64,000 nucleotides of DNA, from assembly GCA_002727195.1 (NCBI GenBank), contig PBWH01000023.1, positions 196,531 through 260,530 of the forward strand. Direction: 5' to 3'. The position numbers and the translations under genes are program-made. The notes beneath the pieces were generated by a model. The model was not told where the DNA came from. It saw only the letters and a list, made by a program, of their open reading frames with translations, and searched no databases. Positions 1 to 9,360 of this stretch are shown here, one piece after another. Positions within the stretch are counted from its first letter, which is position 1, and each line of letters starts with the position of its first letter. The DNA comes from Gemmatimonadota bacterium. GTDB lineage: Bacteria; Latescibacterota; UBA2968.

Positions 1-946
1 GGATGACGGCGTCCAGCCAACCGCATCGGCGGGGCCGTCCCGTGGTCGCACCGTATTCGTGACCAATGTCTCGGATCCGGTCGCCCATCTCGTCGTTGAG
101 CTCGGTGGGAAAGGGACCGTTGCCGACGCGAGTCGTATACGCCTTTACGACGCCGACGACTTCGTCGATTCGGGTGGGCCCGATACCCGCTCCCGTAGCC
201 GCGCCGCCAGCCGTGGTGTTCGAGGAGGTGACGTAGGGATACGATCCGTGGTCGACGTCGAGGAGTGTGCCTTGCGACCCTTCGAACAGAATCCCCTTAC
301 CCGCTTTGATCGCATCGTTCAGGTAGACAGACGTGTCGGTGACATAGGGCTTCAGGCGCTCCCCGTGCGCCACGTAGGCCTCGATAATCGGACCTTCCTC
401 GAGTGGCTCCGCTCCGTAGACCTTGGTCAGGACTTCATTCTTCTCCCGCAGGTTCGCCCGGATCTTGGTGGCCAGCACATCTGCGTCGAGGACGTCGAGG
501 ACCCGGACACCGGATGAGCGGTTGATTTTGTCTCCATAGGTGGGTCCGATCCCGCGGAGCGTCGTCCCGATGGCGCCGTCGCCGATCTTCTCCTCGCTCG
601 CACGCTCGAGCGCCTTGTGGTAGGGGAGGACCAGATGGGCGCGTTCGCTGATAAACAGGCGCCCCTCCGTCGCGATACCCTTCTCTTCCAGTTCGTCGAG
701 TTCTGCGAACAGGGCTTCCGGTTCGAGAACCACACCGTTCCCGACGACGCACGTCTTGTCCGGATGGACAATACCTGCCGGTATGAGGTGGAAGACGAAC
801 TCGAGGTCACCCACCTTGATCGTGTGCCCTGCGTTCGCGCCTCCCTGGTATCGGACGACGATATCGGCATCGGTCGTCAGGAAGTCGACGATTTTGGCTT
901 TTCCTTCATCGCCCCACTGGGCGCCCAGTACAATTCGAACAGACAT
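1..946 (-). CDS. purA: Adenylosuccinate synthetase, C-terminal part cut off by the window edge
   Basis: Catalyses the GTP-dependent joining of IMP and aspartate, the first step from IMP to AMP, in the cytoplasm. The protein begins MSVRIVLGAQWGDEGKAKIV, the family's N-terminal nucleotide-binding loop, with Ala in place of the more common second Gly in GDEGKGK. GNGVVLEP and the Q-G-T-L-L-D-V-D-H-G segment follow. The visible end contains GATTGRPRRCGW, typical of the family. About 315 codons are present and the rest lies before base 1. The ATG at 946 sits directly after the conserved start, so the start is secure. Upstream lies a dispersed repeat (961-990). Confidence 0.96.
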   Translation of the reverse strand, partial: MSVRIVLGAQWGDEGKAKIVDFLTTDADIVVRYQGGANAGHTIKVGDLEFVFHLIPAGIVHPDKTCVVGNGVVLEPEALFAELDELEEKGIATEGRLFISERAHLVLPYHKALERASEEKIGDGAIGTTLRGIGPTYGDKINRSSGVRVLDVLDADVLATKIRANLREKNEVLTKVYGAEPLEEGPIIEAYVAHGERLKPYVTDTSVYLNDAIKAGKGILFEGSQGTLLDVDHGSYPYVTSSNTTAGGAATGAGIGPTRIDEVVGVVKAYTTRVGNGPFPTELNDEMGDRIRDIGHEYGATTGRPRRCGWLDAVI

Positions 947-960
947 GACAAAACCTTTGG

Positions 961-990
961 AACCACAGAGGACGCGGAGGACACGGAAGG
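961..990. repeat. Dispersed purine-rich repeat, family A
   Basis: Three consecutive degenerate units of about nine bases (CCACAGAGG / ACGCGGAGG / ACACGGAAGG) lie in the gap between purA and serA. The same pattern recurs at many other gaps in the window. Confidence 0.7.
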
Positions 991-1082
991 AATCGATCAG
1001 ATTTCCGGGATCGCGCAACCGCCGTAGGGTTGATTTCCTCCTGGGCTCCTGCCCAGGAGTTACAAGCTATGATTGTGTTTCT

Positions 1083-1107
1083 CGTCCCTGTGCTTCGCAC
1101 GGGGACG
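1083..1107. other. Strong hairpin downstream of serA
   Basis: The 11-base arm CGTCCCTGTGC pairs with GCACGGGGACG across a TTC loop, with one G-T type mismatch. It lies 15 bases past the serA stop codon (minus strand). No clear T-run follows on either strand, so it may be a processing or termination structure or part of a dispersed repeat rather than a canonical intrinsic terminator. Confidence 0.5.
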
Positions 1108-1121
1108 TCGCTAAAGCTATT

Positions 1122-2705
1122 CTAAAACACCGCGTGCTTGGCCCAGAAGACTAGCGGATCCGCCTCGATCCTTCGCAGCACTTCGCTCGATACCGGGGCG
1201 TCGACATTGAAGACCATGATCGCGCGCCCGCCGCGGCTCTCTCGACCGAGGGCCATATCCGCGATGTTGATGCCGTTCTCCGCGAGCAGCGTACCCATCG
1301 TGCCGACGACACCCGGCGCATCCTTGTTGCAGCAAATCAGGACATCGCCTTCGATCTTGGCTTTGACCTCGAACTGATCGATGCGCAAGAGCCTGGGGTC
1401 GTTCCGGCCGAACACCGTACCGATGACGGTCGTCGACTCTTTCGACGTCTCGCAGTTGACCGTGATCAGGTTGACGTAGTCCGGGTTGCTCGTCGTGCGC
1501 GTCTCTTCAATCTTTACGCCCCGCTCGCGGGCGAAGATCGGCGCGTTGACGAAGCTGACCGGCTCATCCGTGAGGCTGGATACGGCGCCCTTGAGGACGG
1601 CGGCGGTCATCGGCGACGTCGCATACTCGAGGACCTCGCCCTGATACTCGATGTTCATCTTCTCGAGGCTGCCGTCACTCAATTGCGACACGAGCGCGCC
1701 CATCCGCTCACCGAGCAACAGATACGGCTGAATGGCCTCGAAGATGGTGGGATCGACGGATGGCAGGTTGATCGCGCCCTGTACCGGTTTCTCCAGGATG
1801 CCATCCACAACGCTGATCATGATCTGGCGAGCCACCTTTTCCTGTGCCTCTGCCGTCGATGCGGCCAGATGAGGCGTGCAGATGACGTCCCCCCGTCCGA
1901 TCAGCGGGTGATCCTCCGGTGGCGGCTCCTGGTGATACACATCGATGGCCGCACCGGCCACCTTGCCCGCATCGAGCGCTCGCGCGAGCGCGGCGTCATC
2001 GATCAGTTCTCCACGTGCACAGTTCACGATCCGCACGCCATCCTTGCACTGAGCGAGGGTGTCGTCGTTGATCAGATGGTGCGTTTCTTTGAGTAGCGGC
2101 GCGTGAAGCGAGATGTAGTCCGCTTTGCTGAAGATCTCTTCTTTGCTGGCAAGGATGATGTTGTTCTTCTCCGCCATCTCCTCAGCGAAGAAGGGGTCGT
2201 TTGCCATGACCGTCATACCGAAAGCGCGTGCTCGAGCGCAGACCTGCAAGCCGACGCGACCAACGCCCATGACACCCAGAACTTTGCCGTCGAGTTCGAC
2301 CCCGGTGTAGCTCTTCCGGTCCCAGCGGCCCTCGTTCATCGATTGAGCGGCCTGAGGGATGTTCCGGGAGAGGGAAAGGAGCATCGCCATCGTGTGATCT
2401 GCCGTGGAGATCGTGTTCCCGCCAGGCGCGTTCACGACGATGATCCCGCGCTGTGTCGCGGCATCGATGTTGATGTTGTCGACCCCGGCTCCTGCACGAC
2501 CGATGATGCGCAGGTTCTTGCCCGCTTCGATGATCGGGGCCGTGACGGTCGACGTACTCCGGACGATCACGCCGGCATATTCCGGGATGAGGGCGACGAG
2601 CTCCTCTTCGGAATGTCCGGTGTCGACATCGACCTCTATTCCGGTACCTTCGACGATTTCCTGCCAGCCGTCCGCCATGGAGTCGGCGATTAGTATTTTC
2701 TGCAT
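1122..2705 (-). CDS. serA: D-3-phosphoglycerate dehydrogenase, long form with C-terminal ACT domain
   Basis: Oxidises 3-phosphoglycerate to 3-phosphohydroxypyruvate with NAD, the first step of serine synthesis. With the ATG at 2705 (MQKILIADSMADGW) the protein is 527 residues, the usual length of the long type. Visible parts are the substrate domain, the Rossmann motif GVMGVGRVGLQVCARA, the family signature ending in the catalytic region HLAASTAEAQ, an intervening domain, and a C-terminal ACT domain (DAPGVVGTMGTLLAENGINI) for serine binding. An upstream in-frame ATG at 2804 would add a tail read from a dispersed repeat, so it was rejected. An aminotransferase gene lies directly upstream, probably for the next step. 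Confidence 0.96.
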   Translation of the reverse strand: MQKILIADSMADGWQEIVEGTGIEVDVDTGHSEEELVALIPEYAGVIVRSTSTVTAPIIEAGKNLRIIGRAGAGVDNINIDAATQRGIIVVNAPGGNTISTADHTMAMLLSLSRNIPQAAQSMNEGRWDRKSYTGVELDGKVLGVMGVGRVGLQVCARARAFGMTVMANDPFFAEEMAEKNNIILASKEEIFSKADYISLHAPLLKETHHLINDDTLAQCKDGVRIVNCARGELIDDAALARALDAGKVAGAAIDVYHQEPPPEDHPLIGRGDVICTPHLAASTAEAQEKVARQIMISVVDGILEKPVQGAINLPSVDPTIFEAIQPYLLLGERMGALVSQLSDGSLEKMNIEYQGEVLEYATSPMTAAVLKGAVSSLTDEPVSFVNAPIFARERGVKIEETRTTSNPDYVNLITVNCETSKESTTVIGTVFGRNDPRLLRIDQFEVKAKIEGDVLICCNKDAPGVVGTMGTLLAENGINIADMALGRESRGGRAIMVFNVDAPVSSEVLRRIEADPLVFWAKHAVF

Positions 2706-2733
2706 AGCGTAAAACCCAGAACCAGAATCAATG

Positions 2734-2804
2734 GAAGACCACGAACCGCCGTCGCCAAGTCTATGGCGGTCAGGAATCCACGAAAAACACGAAAGGAAAG
2801 ACAA
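2734..2804. repeat. Dispersed repeat cluster between serA and the aminotransferase
   Basis: Contains GAAGACCACGAA, then a CCGCCGTCGCC...TATGGCGG self-complementary piece, then CCACGAAAAACACGAAAGG. Related pieces occur at 34797-34850 and 46936-47188. It reads through as a false N-terminal extension of serA. Confidence 0.6.
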
Positions 2805-2823
2805 CCCCAGCTCGGCGGGTGGG

Positions 2824-3951
2824 CTATCCTAACGCCTTGTCAGCTGCTGCGATGGCTGATCCGCGGTCGAAGCGGTAGCCCATCCAGGCCAGCGTTTCCT
2901 CGAGCGCCTGGACGATGAACCGGATGTCGTCGTCGGTGACGAAGCCCAGGTTCGAGATGCGGACGACACGCCCTCGGAGATGAGCCAGACCGCCACCGAT
3001 GACGGCACCGTAGCTCTGGCTGAGTCGCTGCATCAATTCCACGCCGTCGATCGACTCCGGCAACGACACGGCCGTCAGCGCGTTCGACGGCGAATCGGCG
3101 AAACATTCGAGCCCGATCGACCAGATGGCTTCCCGAACCGCACCGGCCTGTCGTGCGTGCCGATTCCACACCTCGGCGATACCCTCATTCTCGACCAGGT
3201 CCAGCGCGGCTCTCAGCCCGCTGATCAGCGTAACCGGGAGCGTCGAAGGGCCACGTCCTTCGGACAGCGACGCTCGGTATCTGCTGATGTCGAAGTAGAA
3301 CCTCGGACACTTCGCGTTCTCAGCGGCAGCGGCTGCTCGCTGACTTAACGTCATCACAGCGAGTCCTGGCGGAAGCCCGAGTCCCTTCTGGGAACCCGTC
3401 AGCGCAACGTCGACGCCATATGCCGCCGTATCCAGCGGATGCGCGCACACGCTCGAAATCCCGTCAACGATCAGCAGGGCTTCGTGATCTGCAACTGCCT
3501 GACCGATAGCCGGAATGTCGTGCATCGCGCCTGTCGAGGTCTCGCTCTGCGTCGTCAGGACGGCCTTGATGCTCGCGTCGGCCGTGAGCTCGCCCGCAAT
3601 CCGCTCGGCACCGATCGACGTGCCCCATTCACCATCTACTGAGACGACCTCGATCCCGTATGCGTTGCAGATGTCCGTCCAGCGCGCGCCGAAATTGCCG
3701 GCCTGCGCCACGATGACCCGGTCGCCGGGCGAGAGCGTGTTCACAACCGCCGCTTCCATCACTCCGCTGCCGGACGACGACAACAGAAACAACTCATCCT
3801 GTGTCGGGAACAGCTTCTTCGCGTCCTCAACGACTCCCGTCAGCAGCTCGGGGAAGTCAGGCCCCCGGTGATACACGATCGGCCCCGCCATCGCATCCTG
3901 AACGGCTTGCGGAATCGGCGTCGGACCAGGGATAAAGAGACGACTCTTCAT
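2824..3951 (-). CDS. Class-V aminotransferase (alanine/serine-glyoxylate type, possible phosphoserine transaminase)
   Basis: PLP-dependent fold-type I aminotransferase of 375 residues. The N-terminus MKSRLFIPGPTPIP and the segment SSSGSGVMEAAV are typical of the alanine-glyoxylate/serine-pyruvate branch. The PLP lysine is in LTGSQKGLGLPPG and the PLP-binding Asp is in LIVDGISS. In several bacteria and archaea an enzyme of this branch supplies the phosphohydroxypyruvate transaminase step in place of classical SerC. Its position next to serA, on the same strand 118 bases upstream, supports that role here. A photorespiratory-type glyoxylate transaminase cannot be excluded. Confidence 0.88.
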   Translation of the reverse strand: MKSRLFIPGPTPIPQAVQDAMAGPIVYHRGPDFPELLTGVVEDAKKLFPTQDELFLLSSSGSGVMEAAVVNTLSPGDRVIVAQAGNFGARWTDICNAYGIEVVSVDGEWGTSIGAERIAGELTADASIKAVLTTQSETSTGAMHDIPAIGQAVADHEALLIVDGISSVCAHPLDTAAYGVDVALTGSQKGLGLPPGLAVMTLSQRAAAAAENAKCPRFYFDISRYRASLSEGRGPSTLPVTLISGLRAALDLVENEGIAEVWNRHARQAGAVREAIWSIGLECFADSPSNALTAVSLPESIDGVELMQRLSQSYGAVIGGGLAHLRGRVVRISNLGFVTDDDIRFIVQALEETLAWMGYRFDRGSAIAAADKALG

Positions 3952-4034
3952 ATCGAGAATTGAGGATGGAATATTGAGGATCGGTTCTGCCTACAGGTTT
4001 TCAATCTTCCATCCTCAATCTTCGATTCTCAATC
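3952..4034. repeat. Inverted pair of ATTGAGGAT repeats (family B)
   Basis: Left arm of GAGAATTGAGGATGGAATAT-type units, right arm its near-perfect reverse complement (ATCCTCAATCTTCGATTCTC). The pair could form a long hairpin filling the whole gap between two minus-strand genes. Single-orientation copies occur at 20115, 53388 and 57129. Confidence 0.75.
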
Positions 4035-4035
4035 C

Positions 4036-5142
4036 CTAATGTCCTCGCGCGTCGATTGACCACGTTTCCGTCCAGTTGCCATCGCTGTCGATCACGTAAG
4101 CCTCGTCATACAGATTCACCGTCGTGCAGACGTGCTTGGGAATCAGGTAGATGACGTCGCCCACGTTGGGACGCTTGACGCCCGGCTCGAGACGGATCAG
4201 CTGGTGTTCCTCGTTGCGAACCAGGAATTCGAGCTCGCCGTCCAGGTTTAGGGCGCGAAAGTGAGGTACCGGCACGTCGGGGTTGATGCCCTTGTTCCCT
4301 GCATCCAATGTGATCAGGTCGTCGGCCGGCGTGCTGATGACGCGAGAGACGACGAGGGCCGCCCAGCTGAACGGGAACGCTAGCGCCTCGCCGTAGCCCG
4401 TATCCCAGAAGATCCACGTGCCCGGTGACACTTCGGTGACGCCGTCGACTTCGTCGGTCGCGTCGAAGCCTTTCGACCCGGAGGCGACCACGTAGGGACA
4501 GTCGATCCCGACCGCCTCGATCTGCTTTCGAGTATCCACCGCGAGCTGTACGGATTCTTTGGCTTTTGTCTGACGCGGTTCGCCATCTCCCTTGACGTGA
4601 CCGTCGTAGGCGTGAAGGCCGTCAAACGTCAAACCATCGAGGCTGTCGATCAGCTTGGCGAGCGCGACACTTGGCTCACCCGGTGGAGCGCCTGTACGAT
4701 TCATACCCGTATTGACGTCGATCAGGACGCCAATCGAAACGTCCGCATCCACGCACGCCTCACTGAGCAAACGAATCGACGGCGCGTCGTCGCCGATGAC
4801 GCGGAACGTGACGTTCGAATGGATCTGGGCCAGGTCCACAACGCGACGGGTCTGCGGACCGACCGGGGGGTAGGCGATCATGACATCCGTGGCGCCGTTC
4901 GCCGCGAGGAGAGCGGCCTCTTTGGGCGTCGCACACTTGAACTTCGTGATGCCGGCGTCCATTTCCATCTTCGCGACGGCGGACATCTTGTGCGTCTTGA
5001 TGTGCGGACGGAGGCGGTCATAGCCGTCGAGGAGACCGCCGATCGTCTGGATGTTTCGGGCGACGATGTCCTTGTAGACGACGAGGGCCGGACTGGGAAT
5101 CTCGTCGACGTTCTTGATGGTGTAGTCGATGTCAGATGACAT
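4036..5142 (-). CDS. D-threonine aldolase / D-serine dehydratase-like PLP enzyme
   Basis: The 368-residue protein has an N-terminal alanine-racemase-type TIM barrel followed by a DSD-like beta domain. The PLP lysine lies in RPHIKTHK near residue 47. The C-terminal IPKHVCTTVN carries the His-x-Cys metal site seen in D-serine dehydratase-like members (D-threonine aldolases have His-x-Asp). The likely reaction is metal- and PLP-dependent cleavage or dehydration of a D-3-hydroxyamino acid; the exact substrate cannot be told. The start codon overlaps the end of engB by 11 bases, suggesting translational coupling. Confidence 0.88.
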   Translation of the reverse strand: MSSDIDYTIKNVDEIPSPALVVYKDIVARNIQTIGGLLDGYDRLRPHIKTHKMSAVAKMEMDAGITKFKCATPKEAALLAANGATDVMIAYPPVGPQTRRVVDLAQIHSNVTFRVIGDDAPSIRLLSEACVDADVSIGVLIDVNTGMNRTGAPPGEPSVALAKLIDSLDGLTFDGLHAYDGHVKGDGEPRQTKAKESVQLAVDTRKQIEAVGIDCPYVVASGSKGFDATDEVDGVTEVSPGTWIFWDTGYGEALAFPFSWAALVVSRVISTPADDLITLDAGNKGINPDVPVPHFRALNLDGELEFLVRNEEHQLIRLEPGVKRPNVGDVIYLIPKHVCTTVNLYDEAYVIDSDGNWTETWSIDARGH

Positions 5143-5713
5143 GCGCGATCCAGTTGATCAACTCGGGTCGGCCCCGCCCCGTCTCGGAGGAGAACGGCAG
5201 AAAGTCGACCTCGGCGATATCGGCGAGGATCGACATGGACCGGTCCAGTTGTTTACGAGCTTTGTTTGGTGACAGCTTGTCGACTTTCGTGGCCACGATC
5301 ACGAACGGCAGTTCGGCCTGACCGAGCCACTCGATCATCTCGAGGTCATCACGGCTGGGGTCGTGTCGCGCGTCGATGAGCTGAACGATGCCGCGAAGCT
5401 GTTCGCTCGAACGGAGATACGCGTCGATCAGTTCCGCCCACGACTTCTGTTCCTTCTTCGACCGTTTGGCGAACCCGTATCCCGGCAGGTCGACGAAATG
5501 CAGGTTCCGGTTGATCAGATAGAAGTTGAGCAACCGGGTCTTGCCGGGGGTGTTACTCGTCTGAGCCAGGTTCCGCCGGTTCATCAGCCGGTTGATCAGC
5601 GATGATTTCCCGACGTTCGACCGTCCGGAGAAGGCGATCTGGGGGAATCCTTCGGTCGGAACCTGAGAGGGGTGGGCGACGCTCTTGATGAATTCAGTTT
5701 GCTTGATCTGCAA
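5132..5713 (-). CDS. engB: Ribosome-biogenesis GTPase EngB/YsxC/YihA
   Basis: A small TrmE-Era-type GTPase needed for large-subunit assembly. The G1 motif is GRSNVGKSS, the G2 region NTPGKT, the G3 motif DLPGYG and the G4 motif TKVDK. A TTG at 5713 (followed by QIKQTEF) has a GGAGGGGG purine stretch just upstream and gives 193 residues, the usual size. The longer frame from 5764 (MSSVSSVVAFREEG) is read out of a dispersed repeat and is unlikely to be real. Confidence 0.93.
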   Translation of the reverse strand: MQIKQTEFIKSVAHPSQVPTEGFPQIAFSGRSNVGKSSLINRLMNRRNLAQTSNTPGKTRLLNFYLINRNLHFVDLPGYGFAKRSKKEQKSWAELIDAYLRSSEQLRGIVQLIDARHDPSRDDLEMIEWLGQAELPFVIVATKVDKLSPNKARKQLDRSMSILADIAEVDFLPFSSETGRGRPELINWIAHVI

Positions 5714-5740
5714 GGGCCCCCTCCCTTCCTCCCGGAATGC

Positions 5741-5774
5741 AACCACGGAAGACACGGAGGACACGGAGAAAACC
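5741..5774. repeat. Dispersed purine-rich repeat, family A
   Basis: AACCACGGAAGACACGGAGG followed by ACACGGAG. It lies just upstream of engB and creates its false N-terminal extension. Confidence 0.7.
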
Positions 5775-5822
5775 CAAAAGCCTCATTCCAGGTTCTCACA
5801 CAAGTCGAACACTAGACGCACA

Positions 5823-5895
5823 TCGGACTCTCTCCTCTCCTGCCTGCGGGAGAGGACGGTCTCGCCGAATGGCGGGACCCGGTGAGGGCTAGCAA
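5823..5895. repeat. Dispersed hairpin repeat, family C (CTCTCCCGC...GGGAGAGG type)
   Basis: On the minus strand it reads GCCCTCACCGGG, then CTCTCCCGCAGGCAGGAGAG. Related copies lie at 32598-32665 and 49236-49320. Repeats of this look are common in intergenic DNA of many bacteria. Confidence 0.6.
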
Positions 5896-5942
5896 CGAAA
5901 GGGCCTCCCGAGTACGCATCGCTACATCTCCCCACCACCGTA

Positions 5943-5972
5943 CAAGGAAGAAGGGCACGGCGGACCGTGCCC
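5943..5972 (-). terminator. Probable intrinsic terminator of the tig-clpP-clpX operon
   Basis: On the minus strand the stem GGGCACGG / CCGTGCCC closes a TCCG loop and is followed by TTCTTCCTT. It starts 30 bases after the clpX stop codon. Confidence 0.65.
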
Positions 5973-6001
5973 CAGGACCTGCGGCGAACCTGACTGTTGT
6001 G

Positions 6002-7243
6002 TCAGGCCCGCTTCTTCTGTTCCAGCTGGAGGAACGCGGATTGCGGGTTGTTGATGATCTCCTCGGTGACGTGGATTTCCTTCGGTCCACCTTCCGAGGG
6101 CAGCAGATACATCAGGTCGAGCATCGATGATTCGAGAACGGCCCGCAGTCCACGAGCGCCTGTTCCCTTGGTCATCGTCTTCTGAACGATCAACTTCAGA
6201 GCTGATTCGTCGAAGGTGAGCTCGATCCCGTCCATCTCGAATAGTTTCTTGAACTGTTTCGTGATCGCGTTCTTCGGTTCGGTCAGGATGCGCAGTAACG
6301 CGTCTTCGTCGAGGCTGTCGAGGGCGCAGGCGACGGGGAGACGGCCGACGAGTTCCGGGATCAGACCATACTTGATCATATCCTCCGGCTCGACTTCGGC
6401 GAAAAGCTCGCCGATCGACATCTCTTCCTGCTTCTCGGCCTCCGAGCTGAACCCCATCCCCTTGCGGCCAATCCGCGCGCTGACGATGTCGTCGAGGCTG
6501 TCGAAGGCGCCACCGCAGATGAAGAGGATGTTCTTCGTGTTCACCTGGATCAGCGGCTGCTCCGGATGCTTGCGGCCGCCCTTGGGGGGGATGCTCGCCA
6601 CTGTGCCTTCGAGCATCTTGAGCAATGCCTGCTGGACGCCCTCACCGGATACGTCGCGTGTGATCGACGGGTTGGCCGATTTCCGGGAGATCTTGTCGAT
6701 CTCGTCGATGTAGAGGATGCCCATCTCGGCGCGCTCGACGTCGTAGTCGGCGGCCTGGAGCAAGCGGACCAGGATGTTCTCGACATCCTCACCCACATAG
6801 CCGGCCTCGGTCAGGATAGTCGCGTCGGCGATCGAGAACGGGACCTGGAGGATCCGGGCGAGGGTCTTGGCGAGTTCCGTCTTGCCGGTACCGGTCGGGC
6901 CGAGTAGCAGGATGTTGCTCTTCTCGAGCTCGACATCGTTGGTCGTGACGTTGCTCTGGATCCGCTTGTAGTGATTGTAAACGGCGACGGACAACGAACG
7001 CTTGGCCCGATCCTGGCCGATGACGTAGTCGTCGAGCTGTTCCTTGATCTCCGACGGCTTCGGCAGATCTTTGTGGAGGTGCACCGGCTTCTGCTTGACG
7101 TCCTCCATGAGGACCTCGTTGCACAGCTTGATGCACTCGTTGCAGATGTGGACGCCAGGACCGGTGACGATTTTCTCCACCTGGTCGGCGCGCTTCCCAC
7201 AGAAGGAACAGCGGATTTCGGCTTTGGATGAGCGTCGTTTCAC
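6002..7243 (-). CDS. clpX: ATP-dependent Clp protease ATP-binding subunit ClpX
   Basis: AAA+ unfoldase that feeds tagged proteins to ClpP. The 413 residues show the N-terminal zinc-binding domain (Cys12, Cys15, Cys34, Cys37), Walker A GPTGTGKT, the [11 protein letters not shown] pore-1 segment, Walker [11 protein letters not shown], the sensor region VGRLPV and the C-terminal [10 protein letters not shown] sensor-2 motif. It starts 14 bases after the clpP stop, in the conserved tig-clpP-clpX order. Confidence 0.98.
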   Translation of the reverse strand: MKRRSSKAEIRCSFCGKRADQVEKIVTGPGVHICNECIKLCNEVLMEDVKQKPVHLHKDLPKPSEIKEQLDDYVIGQDRAKRSLSVAVYNHYKRIQSNVTTNDVELEKSNILLLGPTGTGKTELAKTLARILQVPFSIADATILTEAGYVGEDVENILVRLLQAADYDVERAEMGILYIDEIDKISRKSANPSITRDVSGEGVQQALLKMLEGTVASIPPKGGRKHPEQPLIQVNTKNILFICGGAFDSLDDIVSARIGRKGMGFSSEAEKQEEMSIGELFAEVEPEDMIKYGLIPELVGRLPVACALDSLDEDALLRILTEPKNAITKQFKKLFEMDGIELTFDESALKLIVQKTMTKGTGARGLRAVLESSMLDLMYLLPSEGGPKEIHVTEEIINNPQSAFLQLEQKKRA

Positions 7244-7257
7244 GTCAGTGCCCTTTA

Positions 7258-7866
7258 TCAGGACTCGTCGTCTCCGGCGGCCTTCTGATTCGGCTCCAGT
7301 ACCTGGTCGATCAACCCGTATTCAACGGCTTCTACGGATGACATAAAGAAGTCACGATCCGAGTCTTTCGCAATCTGGTCCATGTCCTGCCCCGTTGTCT
7401 CCGCAAGGATGTTGTTGAGGCGGTCACGATACTGCAGGATTTCCTGGGCGTGGCGCTCCACGTCCGAAGCCTGTCCACCGGCGCCACCCATCGGCTGATG
7501 GATCAGGATCCGCGAGTTCGGCAGCGCGCTCCGGTGGCCTTTTGTCCCGCCCGCGAGCAGGATGGCGCCCATGCTGAAGGCCTGGCCCACGCAGATCGTC
7601 TCCACGTCGTTCGACACATACTGCATGGTGTCGTAGATCGCGAGGCCGGCCGTGATGCTGCCCCCGGGACTGTTGATATACAGCGAAATACGGCGATCGG
7701 GCGTCTCGGCCGTGCAGTAGAGCATTTGCGCGATCACGAGGTTGGCGATCGTGTCATTGATCGGCGTCCCGATAAAGATGATGTTGTCGCGGAGCAGTCT
7801 CGAGAAGATGTCGTAGGTGCGCTCACCTCGACCTGTCTGCTCGAGGACCATCGGTACTAGTGCCAT
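7258..7866 (-). CDS. clpP: ATP-dependent Clp protease proteolytic subunit
   Basis: Serine peptidase forming the tetradecameric chamber that pairs with ClpX. The catalytic Ser lies in [11 protein letters not shown] (the more usual form is GQAASM), His in ILIHQPMGG and Asp in the DSDRDFFM segment. The ATG at 7866 ([20 protein letters not shown]) gives 202 residues, the usual length. The in-frame ATG at 7914 would add 16 unconserved residues. Confidence 0.98.
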   Translation of the reverse strand: MALVPMVLEQTGRGERTYDIFSRLLRDNIIFIGTPINDTIANLVIAQMLYCTAETPDRRISLYINSPGGSITAGLAIYDTMQYVSNDVETICVGQAFSMGAILLAGGTKGHRSALPNSRILIHQPMGGAGGQASDVERHAQEILQYRDRLNNILAETTGQDMDQIAKDSDRDFFMSSVEAVEYGLIDQVLEPNQKAAGDDES

Positions 7867-7937
7867 CTGGCTATTCCGTTCCTTGTGAGGCTGTGGTAAA
7901 CCCTGCGTGTTCACGAACGCCGACGTGAAGTCGGCGG

Positions 7938-9227
7938 TTACGGGGAGGCTGTCGGGTTCTTCTCGACGACGTCCTCGACCTTGCCGTTTTCGATCAGGAA
8001 GTCGAAGACTTTCTCGTCCATCAGGTCCGATTTGATCCGATCAAGCTGACCCGATCGTCCTAGTATCTGGCGAAGTCGGGGCCCCTCGACGTTATGTTGT
8101 TCGGACATCGACTCGAGGTGCTTGTCCATGTCCTCGTCGGTGACCTCGACGCTTTCCATCTCTGCAATCTTCTCGAGGAGCAGGTAACGCTTTACGCCTC
8201 GTAGCGCGCCCGGCTGGGCATTCTCCCGGACTTCCTCCTCATTCTCGACTTCTTCCGTCTGGCGCTCGCGCTTCATCTGCGCGATGAAGTTGTCGAGATA
8301 CGTCTGCACCATACTCTCGGGGACTTCAAACTCGTTCTGCGCGATCAGTTCTTCGACGATGTTCTCGACGAGACGGCTGCGTGACGCACCGTCCGCCTGC
8401 GTCTGGATGTCGTCCTGGATCCGCGTCTTGAGGTCGTCGAGCGAATCGAAGGGTCCCAAGTCCTTGGCGAACTCGTCGTCCAGCTCGGGGAGTTCACGTT
8501 CCCGAATTTCCTTGGCCGTTACGCGGAAGCGAACCTCGTGCTCGTGGGTCTCGCCATCCGGCGTCGAGTGCGAATGCGTGTAATTGACGTCCCGGGTCTC
8601 GCCGACTTCGATCCCGACGAGCTGGTTGTCGAGGTCGTGATTCGCGTTGGGACCTCCGATCAGGAAGGTGCTGTCCTCCTGGCGCCGATCGGGCATCTCG
8701 TTTCCATCCTCATCCAGCCCGATGTAGTCCGCCTGGATCACGTCACCGAGTTCGGCCTTCCGATCTACCTGGGATTCCGTGGCGTTCTGCTCACGCATTC
8801 CCTGCAACTGGTTGTCGACATAGTCGTCCTCGATCTCGAAGACCGGACGGACGACTTTGAGACCCTTGTAGGTCTTGACCTCGATCTCCGGTTTGACGTC
8901 CATCGACGCCTTGAACCGAAGCGGCTCGCCGTCCTCGAAGCTGCTTTCTTCGATCGTCGCCTGCGACACCGGGTGCAAGCCCTGCTCTTCGCTCGCCTCC
9001 CGGTAATACTCCTCCTCGGTCTTGGCGATGACCTCGTCCAGGATGGCAGGGCCGAACCGGGCCTTGACCACGCTGACGGGAACCTTGCCTTTCCGGAATC
9101 CGGGCAGATTCAGCGACTTGCTATAGCTCTTATAAGCTTCCTTCAGGCGCTCGTCTATATCTTCGCGGGGAACTTCGATCTCGAGCGTGCGGCGCCAGGC
9201 GCCCGAGTCTGTGACTTCGACATTCAT
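7938..9227 (-). CDS. tig: Trigger factor, ribosome-associated chaperone and prolyl isomerase
   Basis: Binds ribosomal protein L23 near the exit tunnel and shields nascent chains. The ribosome-binding signature is [13 protein letters not shown] central FKBP-type PPIase region ([10 protein letters not shown]) and a long acidic alpha-helical C-terminal domain follow. The ATG at 9227 ([20 protein letters not shown]) matches the family start; the longer frame begins MFVGGAIVP without support. First gene of the tig-clpP-clpX operon. Confidence 0.96.
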   Translation of the reverse strand: MNVEVTDSGAWRRTLEIEVPREDIDERLKEAYKSYSKSLNLPGFRKGKVPVSVVKARFGPAILDEVIAKTEEEYYREASEEQGLHPVSQATIEESSFEDGEPLRFKASMDVKPEIEVKTYKGLKVVRPVFEIEDDYVDNQLQGMREQNATESQVDRKAELGDVIQADYIGLDEDGNEMPDRRQEDSTFLIGGPNANHDLDNQLVGIEVGETRDVNYTHSHSTPDGETHEHEVRFRVTAKEIRERELPELDDEFAKDLGPFDSLDDLKTRIQDDIQTQADGASRSRLVENIVEELIAQNEFEVPESMVQTYLDNFIAQMKRERQTEEVENEEEVRENAQPGALRGVKRYLLLEKIAEMESVEVTDEDMDKHLESMSEQHNVEGPRLRQILGRSGQLDRIKSDLMDEKVFDFLIENGKVEDVVEKNPTASP

Positions 9228-9326
9228 CGGGACGATTGCCCCTCCTACAAACACATTTAAAGAGCCTCAAGGGCTCTCGGAAGTTGGAGAAAACACAAGG
9301 ATTTATGCGGTATTTCGCAAGAGGGA

Positions 9327-9355
9327 ACAATACATAAATGACAAAATGATGTCAA
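9327..9355 (-). promoter_or_regulatory. Sigma-70-type promoter of tig-clpP-clpX with an overlapping palindrome
   Basis: Minus strand: -35 TTGACA (9355-9350), 17-base spacer, -10 TATTGT (9332-9327). The perfect inverted repeat TGACA-N6-TGTCA (9339-9354) covers the -35 and spacer and could be an operator. The leader to the tig ATG would be about 90 bases. Confidence 0.7.
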
Positions 9356-9360
9356 TTTGA

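Noticed and set aside
961..5774. CRISPR array suggested by the regularly spaced CCACGGAGG units
   Set aside because: Units are about nine bases long, degenerate and contiguous, with no 20-40 base spacers and no cas genes.
8538..9260. 240-codon plus-strand frame opposite trigger factor
   Set aside because: Antisense of tig; no independent ribosome site or domain.
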